A DNA stretch of 64,000 bases from VXYL01 sp965203685 (GTDB taxonomy: Bacteria; Pseudomonadota; Gammaproteobacteria; Pseudomonadales; Azotimanducaceae), in assembly GCA_965203685.1 (NCBI GenBank), contig OZ241908.1, forward strand, positions 124,001 to 188,000, read 5' to 3'. Each line of letters starts with the position of its first letter. Position 1 is the stretch's first letter. Shown piece by piece: positions 27,469-35,741 of the stretch. Both the position numbers and the translations under genes were made by a program. Below the pieces are notes generated by a model. The model was not told where the DNA came from, did not search any database, and worked only from the letters and a program-made list of their open reading frames with translations.

Positions 27469-28527
27469 GTGGAGATCGAAGACTGGAAATCCGTCGGTTC
27501 GGCGGCGCCCTTGCTGCGCGAACTACGGCAACTGGGCCTCGAGACCAACATCGTCGAACTCGAGGCGTTCGGGTTCACGGTCGTACCGCCCGAGAAGGTC
27601 GCGCCCCAGGACTTCTGCCGCGACGTGCGCGAAGCGTTGGAAAGGACGATGCTCCGCCGCTACGGACCCGACGGCCTATCGGAAGAGCGTTGGACCAACG
27701 TCAACGACATCCAGCGCTTCATGCTCTGGGAGGATCCGATCTTCGAAAAGCTCAGCTACAACCCCGCCGGCCTGGGGTTGGCTGAATGGCTTCTAGGCAC
27801 CGACTGCGTATTGAGCCTCTGCGCGGCCTGGGTGAAAGGTCCTGGCGAGGTGCGGACCGGCATCCACGGTGACTACCTGGACCCGGCATTGGTGGCCCAG
27901 CCGGAGCAGATGAACAACTGCAACATGCACTACATGCTCACGGACTACACCAAGGACGACGGATCCATTTCCTTCGTGCCGGGCAGCCACAAGTGGCGCC
28001 GCCAGGTGACGCCCGACGACTCGCGGTACTGGGCGGACCGAGCCGTGGCGGTGGAGGCCCCGGCCGGGTCCATGGTGATCTGGGGCAACCACACCTGGCA
28101 CGGCTCCTACCCGAAGAAGACGCCGGGCTTGCGCATGACACTGCAATGCGAATACATGCGCCGCCGCCGGCAGACCGAGGAGGCGTATCGCGAAACGGTG
28201 ACCCAGGAGGCGCTGGACCGCAATCCCGTCCGATTCGCGGGACTGATGGACGTCTACAGCCTGTTCCCCTTCGGCAAGAACGACTGGGACCTCGATCGCA
28301 TGGGGGCTGCCGAACCGGGCACCAAGAACGGGCAGACCATCGATCAGTACCGCAGTCTGTTCGATACCGAGCCCGCGAACGGCCGGACGACGTTGCGCCC
28401 GAAGTACGACTACCACTACCACGACGGCAAGATGACCTCCGAGCGCAACGTGGAACGTGCGGAACGGATGAAGGCGGAGCAAGAACGATCCGACGCGGAT
28501 GCCAACAACAAGGTCGCTGCCGGGTGA
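27469..28527 (+). CDS. Phytanoyl-CoA dioxygenase-family protein
   Basis: A 352-residue Fe(II)/2-oxoglutarate dioxygenase of the PhyH family. The metal triad is visible as H-x-D in GIHGDYLDP and the distal His in WGNHTWHGSYPKK, with a downstream Arg (GLRMTLQCEY) for 2-oxoglutarate. PhyH-type enzymes hydroxylate lipid-like, halogenated or natural-product substrates. The start is GTG with GAGGGGAG 4 nt upstream. Its stop overlaps the GTG of a second PhyH-type gene, so two different dioxygenases are made from one message and may act in sequence. Confidence 0.88.
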   Translation: MEIEDWKSVGSAAPLLRELRQLGLETNIVELEAFGFTVVPPEKVAPQDFCRDVREALERTMLRRYGPDGLSEERWTNVNDIQRFMLWEDPIFEKLSYNPAGLGLAEWLLGTDCVLSLCAAWVKGPGEVRTGIHGDYLDPALVAQPEQMNNCNMHYMLTDYTKDDGSISFVPGSHKWRRQVTPDDSRYWADRAVAVEAPAGSMVIWGNHTWHGSYPKKTPGLRMTLQCEYMRRRRQTEEAYRETVTQEALDRNPVRFAGLMDVYSLFPFGKNDWDLDRMGAAEPGTKNGQTIDQYRSLFDTEPANGRTTLRPKYDYHYHDGKMTSERNVERAERMKAEQERSDADANNKVAAG

Positions 28528-29387
28528 ATGCCAGCGCCCCCGCCACCGAAGCACGTGATGACCTAATCGTCGACGGGCTGAACATCACCGAGCGCGTCGC
28601 CGAGATCGAGGATCAGGGCTACACGATCATCCCGGACTTCATCACGCCGGCGGAGATTGCTCGCATCCGGCACGCATTCGACACCGAGGTTCTGATCACC
28701 GAGATGCGCGCCATCGGCACGAACACCGGCAAGACGTTGCGTGCCCACAACCTGCTGGCCAAAACGCGAGCGGTCGACTACCTATTTCTCGATGCGCGCC
28801 TGCGGGCCTTGGTGGAAGGCGTGCTCGGCGAACGCACCCAGGTCAATGTCACCACGCTCTTCAACCTCCTGCCGGGCGAGACCCGCCAGTTCCTGCACCA
28901 GGACGACGGCCTTTGGCCGATTCCGCGCCCGCATCCGCATTTCGTCTGCAACGCCCTGATCGCCTTGGACGATTTCGACATCGAAAACGGCGCGACCCAC
29001 ATCGTTCCGTACAGCCACAAGTGGCATGACCGCCCGGTGGACCAGGACATCGAGACCACGCGCGTGGTCATGCCTTCGGGCACCATGCTCATGTGGGAAG
29101 GCGGACTCTGGCACGGCGGTGGCGCCAACGTCTCGAAGGACCGCGAGCGCCTAGGCTTCTTCATGAGCCACAACGTCGCCTACCTGCGACCGCAGGAAAT
29201 CCAGCTTCTGTCCGTACCGCGGGAAGAGGTCCGCAAGATGCCGAAGAAGCTGCAGCGCCTGCTGGGCTACCACCGCTTTGGCCTTGGCGTGGATGGCCGC
29301 GATCCGGTCGACGTCCTCTACGACGGCGTCGTTGCGCACCCGGCCGCACGAACCGCCTGGTGGCGCGAGGACGGCGAAGGCGAGTAA
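28524..29387 (+). CDS. Phytanoyl-CoA dioxygenase-family protein
   Basis: A 287-residue PhyH-type dioxygenase that is not a close copy of its neighbour. H-x-D is in FLHQDDGLWPIP and the distal His in GGLWHGGGANVS, with Arg in KDRERLGFFMSHN. The central ALIALDDFDIENGATHIVP is typical of the PhyH/ectoine-hydroxylase group. The start is GTG overlapping the preceding TGA; there is no in-frame ATG nearby. The two-gene set is followed by an enoyl-CoA hydratase 54 bp downstream, so a CoA-thioester pathway is plausible. Confidence 0.88.
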   Translation: MNASAPATEARDDLIVDGLNITERVAEIEDQGYTIIPDFITPAEIARIRHAFDTEVLITEMRAIGTNTGKTLRAHNLLAKTRAVDYLFLDARLRALVEGVLGERTQVNVTTLFNLLPGETRQFLHQDDGLWPIPRPHPHFVCNALIALDDFDIENGATHIVPYSHKWHDRPVDQDIETTRVVMPSGTMLMWEGGLWHGGGANVSKDRERLGFFMSHNVAYLRPQEIQLLSVPREEVRKMPKKLQRLLGYHRFGLGVDGRDPVDVLYDGVVAHPAARTAWWREDGEGE

Positions 29388-29441
29388 ACCGAGCGGTCAC
29401 CGCGCGGGTACACTGCGGCCTTTTGAGTGGAAGGCACCCGC

Positions 29442-30227
29442 ATGGCCTACGTGACCTACGAGAAGCGCGACCACGTCGCGATCATCACCTTGAACCGGCC
29501 CGAGCGGATGAACGCGTTGGGTCGTGCCTTGAGTGCTGAACTGCGCGAGGCCGAGGCCGAGTTCATCGGCGACGACGACGTCTGGATCGGGATCTACACG
29601 GGCGCCGGCGACCGGGCGTTCTGCGCCGGACGCGACCTCAAGGAAGCGGCCGAAGAAGAAGCGGGTGCAAAGACGAGCCCGAGTGCAGCCACGACGGGCC
29701 CCATCTCGCGCTTCGAACGCATCGCGGCCGACCACGGCAAGCCGACGATCGCGGCGATCAACGGCGCGGCCTACGGCGGCGGGCTTGAGAAGGCGCTCAC
29801 CTGCGACATCCGCATCTGCTCGGAGAACGCCCGCATGGCGCTGGCCGAGGTCAAGGTGGGCCTTTGCCCGCCGGGCGGGTCGTTCAACCTGCCGCGCCTA
29901 GTGGGGCTGTCCAACTCCATGTGGCTGCTCCTTTCAGGCGAACCGGTGGGTGCCGAGGAGGCGTTGCGAATGGGCCTGGTCACGCGCGTCGTGCCGTACC
30001 CGGAGCTTCTGGACACCGCGGTCGAGATGGCGGAGACCATCGCCGGGAACGCGCCACTTGCGGTGCGAGCGACCCGGAAGCTCGCGCACTTGGGTCTGGA
30101 AATGCCTCTGGACTACGCGCGGCGCATGGGCGCGATGCTGATCGAGTCGGTGTGGTCGTCGGAGGACGCGGTCGAGGGTGCCCGGGCGTTTGCGGAGAAA
30201 CGCCCTCCGGAGTGGAACCTGCGCTGA
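29442..30227 (+). CDS. Enoyl-CoA hydratase/isomerase family protein
   Basis: A 261-residue crotonase-family protein with VAIITLNRPERMNALGRALS, the oxyanion strand GIYTGAGDRAFCAGRDL and TIAAINGAAYGGGLEKALTC. The catalytic-loop region ALAEVKVGLCPPGGSFNLPR keeps the first Glu but has Pro-Gly where the second Glu is usual. The start at 29442 has GGAAGG upstream. A GTG at 29427 is possible but lacks such a site. It is one of three crotonase-fold genes in the window and may follow the PhyH pair in one pathway. Confidence 0.87.
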   Translation: MAYVTYEKRDHVAIITLNRPERMNALGRALSAELREAEAEFIGDDDVWIGIYTGAGDRAFCAGRDLKEAAEEEAGAKTSPSAATTGPISRFERIAADHGKPTIAAINGAAYGGGLEKALTCDIRICSENARMALAEVKVGLCPPGGSFNLPRLVGLSNSMWLLLSGEPVGAEEALRMGLVTRVVPYPELLDTAVEMAETIAGNAPLAVRATRKLAHLGLEMPLDYARRMGAMLIESVWSSEDAVEGARAFAEKRPPEWNLR

Positions 30228-30275
30228 CGGTACGCCGTTCCCCGTAGCACGCGTCTTGCGTAAACCGCAACCTGC

Positions 30276-30281
30276 TATGGT
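30276..30281 (+). promoter_or_regulatory. -10 box of a probable leaderless rnt mRNA
   Basis: TATGGT ends exactly 6 nt before the rnt ATG (spacer GCGCCC), and no Shine-Dalgarno sequence is present. Confidence 0.55.
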
Positions 30282-30287
30282 GCGCCC

Positions 30288-30878
30288 ATGGAGATGAAAT
30301 CGCGGTTTCGCGGCTTCCTGCCCGTGGTGCTGGACCTCGAAACGGGCGGCTTCGAGAGCGCGAAACACGCGGTGCTCGAAATAGCCGCGCTGACGCTCGA
30401 CTTCGACGGGGAGCGACTGGGGATCGTCGGCCGCCATCGCTGGGCGGTGGCGCCGCACCCGGCGACGATGGTGGAGACGGCGTCGTTGAAGGTCACCGGC
30501 ATCGACCTGGATGATCCCGACCGCTGTGCGGTAGCCGAGGACGTTGCCCTGCGCGAGCTATTCCGCGTGGTGCGGCGGGAGATCAAGCGCCACGGTTGCC
30601 AGCGCGCCATTCTCACGGGACACAATGCGCACTTCGACCTCGGTTTCGTGCACGCGGCCGCCCTGCGCAACGGCATCAAGCGCAACCCCTTTCACCCGTT
30701 CTCGGTGATGGACACGGTTGGATTGGCGGCGGTGGCGTACGGTCATACCGTCCTCAGCGAAGCCTGCACCCGCGCGGGCGTTGTCTACGATGCGGATCTC
30801 GCGCACGCGGCCGCGTACGACGCGGAAGTGACCGCGCAGTTGTTCTGCGCCGTCGTCAACACGGTTGGCCCCGTCTGA
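30288..30878 (+). CDS. rnt: Ribonuclease T (3'-5' exoribonuclease)
   Basis: A 196-residue DEDDh exonuclease of the RNase T type, which trims 3' ends of tRNA, 5S and 23S rRNA. The ExoI motif is LDLETGGF (Asp and Glu), ExoII lies in GHNAHFDLGFVHAA (Asp) and ExoIII is HAAAYDAEVTAQLF (His and Asp), matching the HSALYDTEKTA-like region of E. coli RNase T. It is slightly shorter than the E. coli enzyme. RNase T is essentially restricted to gammaproteobacteria, which supports the taxonomic guess. A REP-like element fills the gap to the convergent grxD gene. Confidence 0.92.
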   Translation: MEMKSRFRGFLPVVLDLETGGFESAKHAVLEIAALTLDFDGERLGIVGRHRWAVAPHPATMVETASLKVTGIDLDDPDRCAVAEDVALRELFRVVRREIKRHGCQRAILTGHNAHFDLGFVHAAALRNGIKRNPFHPFSVMDTVGLAAVAYGHTVLSEACTRAGVVYDADLAHAAAYDAEVTAQLFCAVVNTVGPV

Positions 30879-30885
30879 TCGGCCG

Positions 30886-30924
30886 GTTTCGCGTCCGCAT
30901 TGCGGGCCGGGAGGCCCGCGTACC
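30886..30924. repeat. REP-like palindrome, type-2 unit
   Basis: GCGTCCGCAT is followed by the hairpin GCGGGCC (30902-30908), loop GGGA, GGCCCGC (30913-30919) and GTACC. It fills the space between the convergent rnt and grxD stop codons and recurs at 44006 and 58017, and inverted at 62790. Confidence 0.8.
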
Positions 30925-30940
30925 TCGTCCGCGCAGCCTG

Positions 30941-31279
30941 CTAGCCCTCGTCTTCGGCCTGCGTAGCCGCACCCTTGATGAGCGGCTCGAGTTCGCCCGA
31001 TTGGTACATCTCGGTGATGATGTCGCACCCACCGACCAGTTCACCCTCGACGTAAAGCTGCGGGAAGGTCGGCCAGTCGGCATAGCTTGGCAGGGTCGCG
31101 CGGATTGCGGGATTGGCGAGGATGTCGACGTAGGCGAACCGCTCGCCACACGCCATCAGGCACTGCACGGTCTGGGCCGAAAAGCCGCATTGCGGCGCTT
31201 GCGGCGAACCCTTCATGTAGAGGATCACGGGGTTGTTGGCGATCTGCTCCCGGATCGTGTCCAGCACTTCCTGGCTCAT
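30941..31279 (-). CDS. grxD: Grx4-family monothiol glutaredoxin
   Basis: A 112-residue monothiol glutaredoxin. The hallmark CGFS active site lies in SPQAPQCGFSAQTVQ, and the glutathione-binding TVP-type region reads WPTFPQLYVEGELVGGCDII. Grx4 proteins carry a [2Fe-2S] cluster at the dimer interface and deliver Fe-S clusters, partnering BolA-type proteins. Start at 31279 is the family N-terminus (MSQEVLDTIREQI), with GAGG upstream. It is divergent from the PatB-like gene and convergent with rnt. Confidence 0.95.
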   Translation of the reverse strand: MSQEVLDTIREQIANNPVILYMKGSPQAPQCGFSAQTVQCLMACGERFAYVDILANPAIRATLPSYADWPTFPQLYVEGELVGGCDIITEMYQSGELEPLIKGAATQAEDEG

Positions 31280-31308
31280 GGGTACCTCGCTTGTTTCTGC
31301 AATAGAGA

Positions 31309-31337
31309 AGTGTAGCCGAAGGGGCAAGGTTTACAAT
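31309..31337. promoter_or_regulatory. Divergent promoters of grxD and the PatB-like gene
   Basis: TACACT on the minus strand (31314-31309) would start the grxD message about 23 nt before its ATG. TACAAT on the plus strand (31332-31337) lies 28 bp before the PatB-like ATG at 31366. An in-frame ATG at 31336 overlaps the second box and is therefore not a credible start. Confidence 0.5.
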
Positions 31338-31365
31338 GCCGCGCTTTCTTGTCCCGGGCGGCGTC

Positions 31366-32508
31366 ATGGATGCGGAGCGGTTCGCAACCGTCGACCGAAG
31401 CGGCACCTACAGTGAGAAGTGGGAGAAGTACGCTGGCCGCGACGTACTCCCGTTCTGGGTCGCCGACATGGACTTGCCGACGGCGCCGTTCGTACGCGAG
31501 GCCGTGCGCGAACGTCTTCAGCACCCGATCTTGGGCTACACGCGAACACCGGAGCCCGCCGCGCAGGCGTTTGTCGACTGGGCAAGTCGCAGCTACGGCT
31601 GGCAGGTTCGCGAGGACTGGCTGGTCTGGATTCCGGGAGTCGTACCCGGCTTCAACGTTGCCGCGCGTGCGCTCCGCGATCTCGGCGACGACATCGTGAT
31701 ACCCGCACCGGTCTACCCACCGTTTCTTCGCGTACCGCGCCAAGCGCAGTTGCGCGGCATCGAGTCGCCGCTCACGCTGGAGGCCGGCCGCTGGGTGATG
31801 GACTTCGACCACTTGGAAGCAAACATCACGCCCGCCACCGCCGCGGTGTTGTTCTGCAACCCGCACAACCCTACCGGCCGCGTGTACGGCCGGGACGAGC
31901 TTGATCGGCTGGCCGGGCTCGTGCTCGCCAGGGACACCGTACTCATCAGCGACGAGATCCACTGCCCGCTGATCCTGGATCCGGCGTGCCGGCACATCCC
32001 CATCGCGAGTCTCGACACCGAGATCGAGGCGCGCACGATCTCCCTATTTGCGCCCACCAAGGCCTACAACTTTCCAGGTGTGGGTGTCGCCGTGGCCGTG
32101 ATACCGAACGCCGACCTGCGCATGCGTTTCGAGGAAGTGGGCAAGGGCTTGCTGGGCGGTGTCTCGCCGCTGGCTTACGCCGCCGCTACCGCAGCGTTCA
32201 ACGACCGTTCGGACTGGCTACGCGAACAGAACGCATTTCTCGCGAGCAACGCGGAAACCTTCGCCGGGGCGATGGCGGACATCGAAGGTGTAGCGACGAC
32301 CCACGTGGAAGGCACCTACTTGGCCTGGCTCGACGTGCGCGCCCTGGATGTGCCGAACCCGGTCGCGTGGTTCGAGGCGTTCGGCCTGGGCCTATCCGAC
32401 GGCGTGGAGTTCGGCGGACCCGGTTTCTTGCGCTTCAACCTGGGCTGTTCGCGCGCGATGTTGGACGCGGGAGTCGAGCGGCTGCGACGCGCGGTCGAAG
32501 CGGCCTGA
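31366..32508 (+). CDS. PatB/MalY-family PLP-dependent C-S lyase
   Basis: A 380-residue fold-type I PLP enzyme of the PatB/MalY cystathionine beta-lyase group. The N-terminal KWEKYAGRDVLPFWVADMD is the family signature, NPHNPTGRVYGRDEL binds the cofactor region, VLISDEIHCPLIL holds the PLP-N1 Asp, and FAPTKAYNFPGVG contains the Schiff-base Lys. These enzymes cleave cystathionine or cysteine conjugates to a thiol, pyruvate and ammonia. The start at 31366 is used because 31336 lies within the -10 box. Confidence 0.9.
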   Translation: MDAERFATVDRSGTYSEKWEKYAGRDVLPFWVADMDLPTAPFVREAVRERLQHPILGYTRTPEPAAQAFVDWASRSYGWQVREDWLVWIPGVVPGFNVAARALRDLGDDIVIPAPVYPPFLRVPRQAQLRGIESPLTLEAGRWVMDFDHLEANITPATAAVLFCNPHNPTGRVYGRDELDRLAGLVLARDTVLISDEIHCPLILDPACRHIPIASLDTEIEARTISLFAPTKAYNFPGVGVAVAVIPNADLRMRFEEVGKGLLGGVSPLAYAAATAAFNDRSDWLREQNAFLASNAETFAGAMADIEGVATTHVEGTYLAWLDVRALDVPNPVAWFEAFGLGLSDGVEFGGPGFLRFNLGCSRAMLDAGVERLRRAVEAA

Positions 32509-32551
32509 GGACGGCTGCGGGCCTCAGTCCTGGCGGGCCGACGCAATCGCA

Positions 32552-32579
32552 TTGACTCGCCGCCGGGCCGCGATAGTAT
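32552..32579 (+). promoter_or_regulatory. Sigma70-type promoter of the argD-mpl operon
   Basis: TTGACT (32552-32557) and TAGTAT (32574-32579) are separated by 16 bp, the best -35/-10 pair seen in the window apart from the tRNA promoter. Transcription would start near 32586 and give a leader of about 75 nt before argD. A run of six T (near 32586-32591) follows the -10 region. Confidence 0.6.
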
Positions 32580-32661
32580 TGGCGGTTTTTTCCGGCCAAG
32601 CGGCCAACGCGCCGCAGCCCGTTCCGCACTGCGGATCGTCAACTCCAAGGGGGCGTGATCG

Positions 32662-33858
32662 ATGGCCACCGAGAATACCCAGGACATTCCTGCCGCGGTG
32701 ATGCCGACCTACGGTCGCATTCCCGTGTCGTTCGTCCGCGGCGAGGGCAGCTACGTTTTCGACGACACCGGCAAGCGGTATCTCGACGGCTTGACCGGCA
32801 TCGCGGTCTGCGGTCTCGGGCACGCGCACCCGAAGGTGGCGGCGGCGCTTGCGGAGCAGGCCTCGACGTTGTTGCATACCTCGAATCTCTACCGGATTCC
32901 GAGTCAGGAACGCCTCGCGGTGCGGCTCACGGAAATCGCCGGGATGGACAACGTCTTCTTCTGCAATTCCGGGGCGGAGGCGAACGAGGCGGCGATCAAG
33001 ATCGCGCGTCTCTACGGCCATAGCCGGGAGGTCGATGCGCCCGCCGTCGTGGTGGTCGAAAACAGTTTCCACGGTCGCACCATGGCGACATTGACGGCCA
33101 CCGGGAATCGCAAGGCCCAGGCGGGATTCGAACCGTTGCTGGCCGGCTTCGTCCGTGCACCGTACGACGACATCCCGTCGTTGGAGAAGATCGCCGCCAA
33201 CAACAAGAACGTCGTCGCGGTCCTGGTCGAGCCCATTCTCGGCGAGGGCGGCATTCGGATCCCCGACGCCGGCTATCTCGATGGCCTGCGCGCGGTGTGC
33301 GACGCCAACGACTGGCTGCTGATGCTCGACGAGGTCCAGACCGGCAACGGTCGCACGGGTCGCTACTTCGCCTTCCAGCACACCAACATCGTTCCGGACG
33401 TGGTCGCCACAGCCAAGGGCCTCGGCAACGGCATGCCGATCGGTGCCTGCATGGCGCGGGGCGTGGCGTCGGAAATGCTGGTCGCCGGCACGCACGGCTC
33501 CACTTTCGGCGGCAATTTCCTCGCCTGCGCGGCAGCGAACGTGGTGGTTGACGAGTTAACCGAAGGAGGCGTGATCGAGCGCGCCGGTGAACTCGGCGAG
33601 CGCATGCAGGCGCGGTTTCGTGATGCTCTACGTGGCAACAACCGGGTCAAGGAGATTCGTGGGGTCGGGCTGATGCTGGCCGTCGAACTCGTCGAACCGT
33701 GCACGCAACTCATCAATGAGGCCGTCGAGCGCGGCTTGCTGCTCAACGTTGCGGCCGACACGGTGATCCGCCTGCTGCCGCCGCTGACCATGTCCGATGG
33801 GGAGGCCGACACGATGGTGGACATGGTGGTCGGCCTGATCGAGTCACTCGATACCTAA
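32662..33858 (+). CDS. argD: Acetylornithine/succinyldiaminopimelate aminotransferase
   Basis: A 398-residue class III aminotransferase of the ArgD type. PLP contacts are FFCNSGAEANEAAIKIAR and SFHGRTMATLTATGN; LLMLDEVQTGNGRTG contains the Asp to the pyridine N, and TAKGLGNGMPIGA the Schiff-base Lys. It converts N-acetylglutamate semialdehyde to N-acetylornithine with glutamate; DapC activity is common in the family. AAGGGGG precedes the ATG. It heads a long operon and is 7 bp upstream of argF, which supports arginine biosynthesis. Confidence 0.93.
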   Translation: MATENTQDIPAAVMPTYGRIPVSFVRGEGSYVFDDTGKRYLDGLTGIAVCGLGHAHPKVAAALAEQASTLLHTSNLYRIPSQERLAVRLTEIAGMDNVFFCNSGAEANEAAIKIARLYGHSREVDAPAVVVVENSFHGRTMATLTATGNRKAQAGFEPLLAGFVRAPYDDIPSLEKIAANNKNVVAVLVEPILGEGGIRIPDAGYLDGLRAVCDANDWLLMLDEVQTGNGRTGRYFAFQHTNIVPDVVATAKGLGNGMPIGACMARGVASEMLVAGTHGSTFGGNFLACAAANVVVDELTEGGVIERAGELGERMQARFRDALRGNNRVKEIRGVGLMLAVELVEPCTQLINEAVERGLLLNVAADTVIRLLPPLTMSDGEADTMVDMVVGLIESLDT

Positions 33859-33865
33859 CGCCACG

Positions 33866-34765
33866 ATGCCAGCGCGTCACTTCATCACCCTTGACGACTT
33901 CGCGCCGGATGAACTGAAGCGCATCGTCGCGCGCGGCGCTGCGCTCAAGGAACTGCACCAGGCGGGCACGCCCTACCAGCCCTTGGTCGGCAAGACCCTG
34001 GCCATGATTTTCGGACTTCGATCGACGCGGACGCGGGTCGCCTTCGAAGCGGGCATGAGTCAACTCGGTGGCCACGCCCTGTTCATCGGCCCCGCCGACT
34101 CTCAACTAGACCGGGGGGAGCCGCTCGAGGACACGGCCAAGGTGCTCGCGGAAATGGTCGATGCGGTGATGATCCGCACACTTGACCATGCCCACGTGGA
34201 ACGCTTCGCGGCGGCCTCGCGCATCCCGGTCATCAACGGCATGACCAGCACGTCGCATCCATGCCAGTTGCTGGCCGACGTACAGACTTTCAACGAATAC
34301 CGGGGCGACATCGCTGGCGCGCAGGTGGCCTTCATCGGCGATGGCTACAACATGTGCAACTCCTATGTCCGGGCAGCCCGCCTGTTCGGCTTCGACCTCA
34401 AGGTCGCGACGCCACCCTGTCATCAACCCGACCTCAAGCTTCTTGGCGGTGCGAACAACGTGCGCCTGGTCAACTCGCCGCGTGAGGCCGTCGCGGGTGC
34501 CGACCTCGTCGTTACCGATGTCTGGTCTTCCATGGGCCACGAGGGCCAGGAAGACGATCGCCTGCGGGCGTTCGCGGGCTTCCAGGTGTCGCGGGCGCTG
34601 CTTGACCTTGCGGATCGAGACGTGCTGTTCATGCATTGCCTGCCTGCGCATCGCGGCGAGGAGATCAGCGGCGATCTGCTGGACGATCCGCGTTCCGTGG
34701 CATGGACGGAGGCTGGCAACCGCCTGCACTCGCAGAAGGCGTTGCTGGAGTTCCTGCTCTGTTGA
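33866..34765 (+). CDS. argF: Ornithine carbamoyltransferase
   Basis: A 299-residue OTCase. The carbamoyl-phosphate motif is LRSTRTRVAFE (STRTR), the second CP contact is SHPCQLLADVQT (HPCQ), and the ornithine-side motif is MHCLPAHRGEEI (HCLPAHRG). An adjacent SMGH element, VTDVWSSMGHEGQE, binds ornithine. It makes citrulline from ornithine and carbamoyl phosphate. Position directly after argD confirms the pathway. Length is typical (about 300-330). Confidence 0.95.
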   Translation: MPARHFITLDDFAPDELKRIVARGAALKELHQAGTPYQPLVGKTLAMIFGLRSTRTRVAFEAGMSQLGGHALFIGPADSQLDRGEPLEDTAKVLAEMVDAVMIRTLDHAHVERFAAASRIPVINGMTSTSHPCQLLADVQTFNEYRGDIAGAQVAFIGDGYNMCNSYVRAARLFGFDLKVATPPCHQPDLKLLGGANNVRLVNSPREAVAGADLVVTDVWSSMGHEGQEDDRLRAFAGFQVSRALLDLADRDVLFMHCLPAHRGEEISGDLLDDPRSVAWTEAGNRLHSQKALLEFLLC

Positions 34766-34792
34766 AACAAATGGCGCTTTAGGAGGATAACG

Positions 34793-35719
34793 GTGCCCCG
34801 ACTCGTGATGCAGACGAGCCTGAATCTGCCCAATAGGCGCAGTGGCAAGGTTCGCGATTTGTACGACGTGGAGATGGCCGACGGCAGCCAAGCCCTGTTG
34901 ATCGTCGCGACCGACCGCGTCAGCGCCTTCGATGTGGTCCTCGGCAACGGTCCGGCCGGCAAGGGCGTCGTCCTGACGCAGATCTCGAAGTTCTGGTTCG
35001 ACCACTTCGCGGGCGTCGTCGACCACCACCTGATCTCCACGGACCCGGCGGACATCCCGGGCATCAGCGATGCCGAGCGCGAGCAGCTTGCCGGGCGCAT
35101 CATGCTCTGCCGAGCGGCCACGGTCATTCCCGTGGAATGCATCGCCCGCGGCTACCTTGCCGGTAGCGGCTGGAAGGACTACCAGGCGAGCGGCGAAGTG
35201 TGCGGGATCGCACTTCCGGAAGGCTTGACCAACGGCGACCGCCTGCCGCAGCCGCTGTTCACGCCGTCCACCAAGGCCGATACCGGTCACGACGAGAACA
35301 TCAGCTTCGACGAAGGTGCGGCCATCGTTGGCTCGGAGACCATGTTGTGGCTCAAGGATGCGACCTTGCGCCTCTATGGCCTCGCGCGCGACTACGCGTT
35401 CGAGCGTGGAATCGTACTGGCGGATACGAAGTTCGAGTTCGGCATGGTCGAGGGTGTGGATCAGCCGATCCTGATCGACGAGATCTTCACCCCGGACAGC
35501 TCCCGGTTCTGGCCGGCGGACGAGTGGAAACCAGGTGGCGAGCAGCCGAGTTTCGACAAGCAGTACGTGCGCAACCACTTGGAGACCGTCGTCTCTGCCG
35601 GAAACTGGGACAAGACCCCGCCAGGGCCGGAGTTGCCGGAACACGTCCTTGAGAACACGATCGCGCGCTACCTCGAGGCCTACCGACTCCTGACCGGGTC
35701 GGAGCTGGTATTTCCCTAA
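34793..35719 (+). CDS. purC: SAICAR synthetase (long, yeast-like form)
   Basis: A 308-residue SAICAR synthetase, which joins CAIR and aspartate in purine synthesis. Motifs are GKVRDLYDVEMAD, DRVSAFDVVLGNGPAGKG, VECIARGYLAGSGWKDYQ and IVLADTKFEFGMVEG. At 308 residues it resembles the longer, yeast Ade1-like branch more than the roughly 240-residue E. coli PurC. The start is GTG with a perfect AGGAGG (34781-34786) 6 nt upstream. It sits between argF and the AICAR transformylase gene. Confidence 0.94.
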   Translation: MPRLVMQTSLNLPNRRSGKVRDLYDVEMADGSQALLIVATDRVSAFDVVLGNGPAGKGVVLTQISKFWFDHFAGVVDHHLISTDPADIPGISDAEREQLAGRIMLCRAATVIPVECIARGYLAGSGWKDYQASGEVCGIALPEGLTNGDRLPQPLFTPSTKADTGHDENISFDEGAAIVGSETMLWLKDATLRLYGLARDYAFERGIVLADTKFEFGMVEGVDQPILIDEIFTPDSSRFWPADEWKPGGEQPSFDKQYVRNHLETVVSAGNWDKTPPGPELPEHVLENTIARYLEAYRLLTGSELVFP

Positions 35720-35741
35720 GGCCACCGGCCGGGTCACCAAC

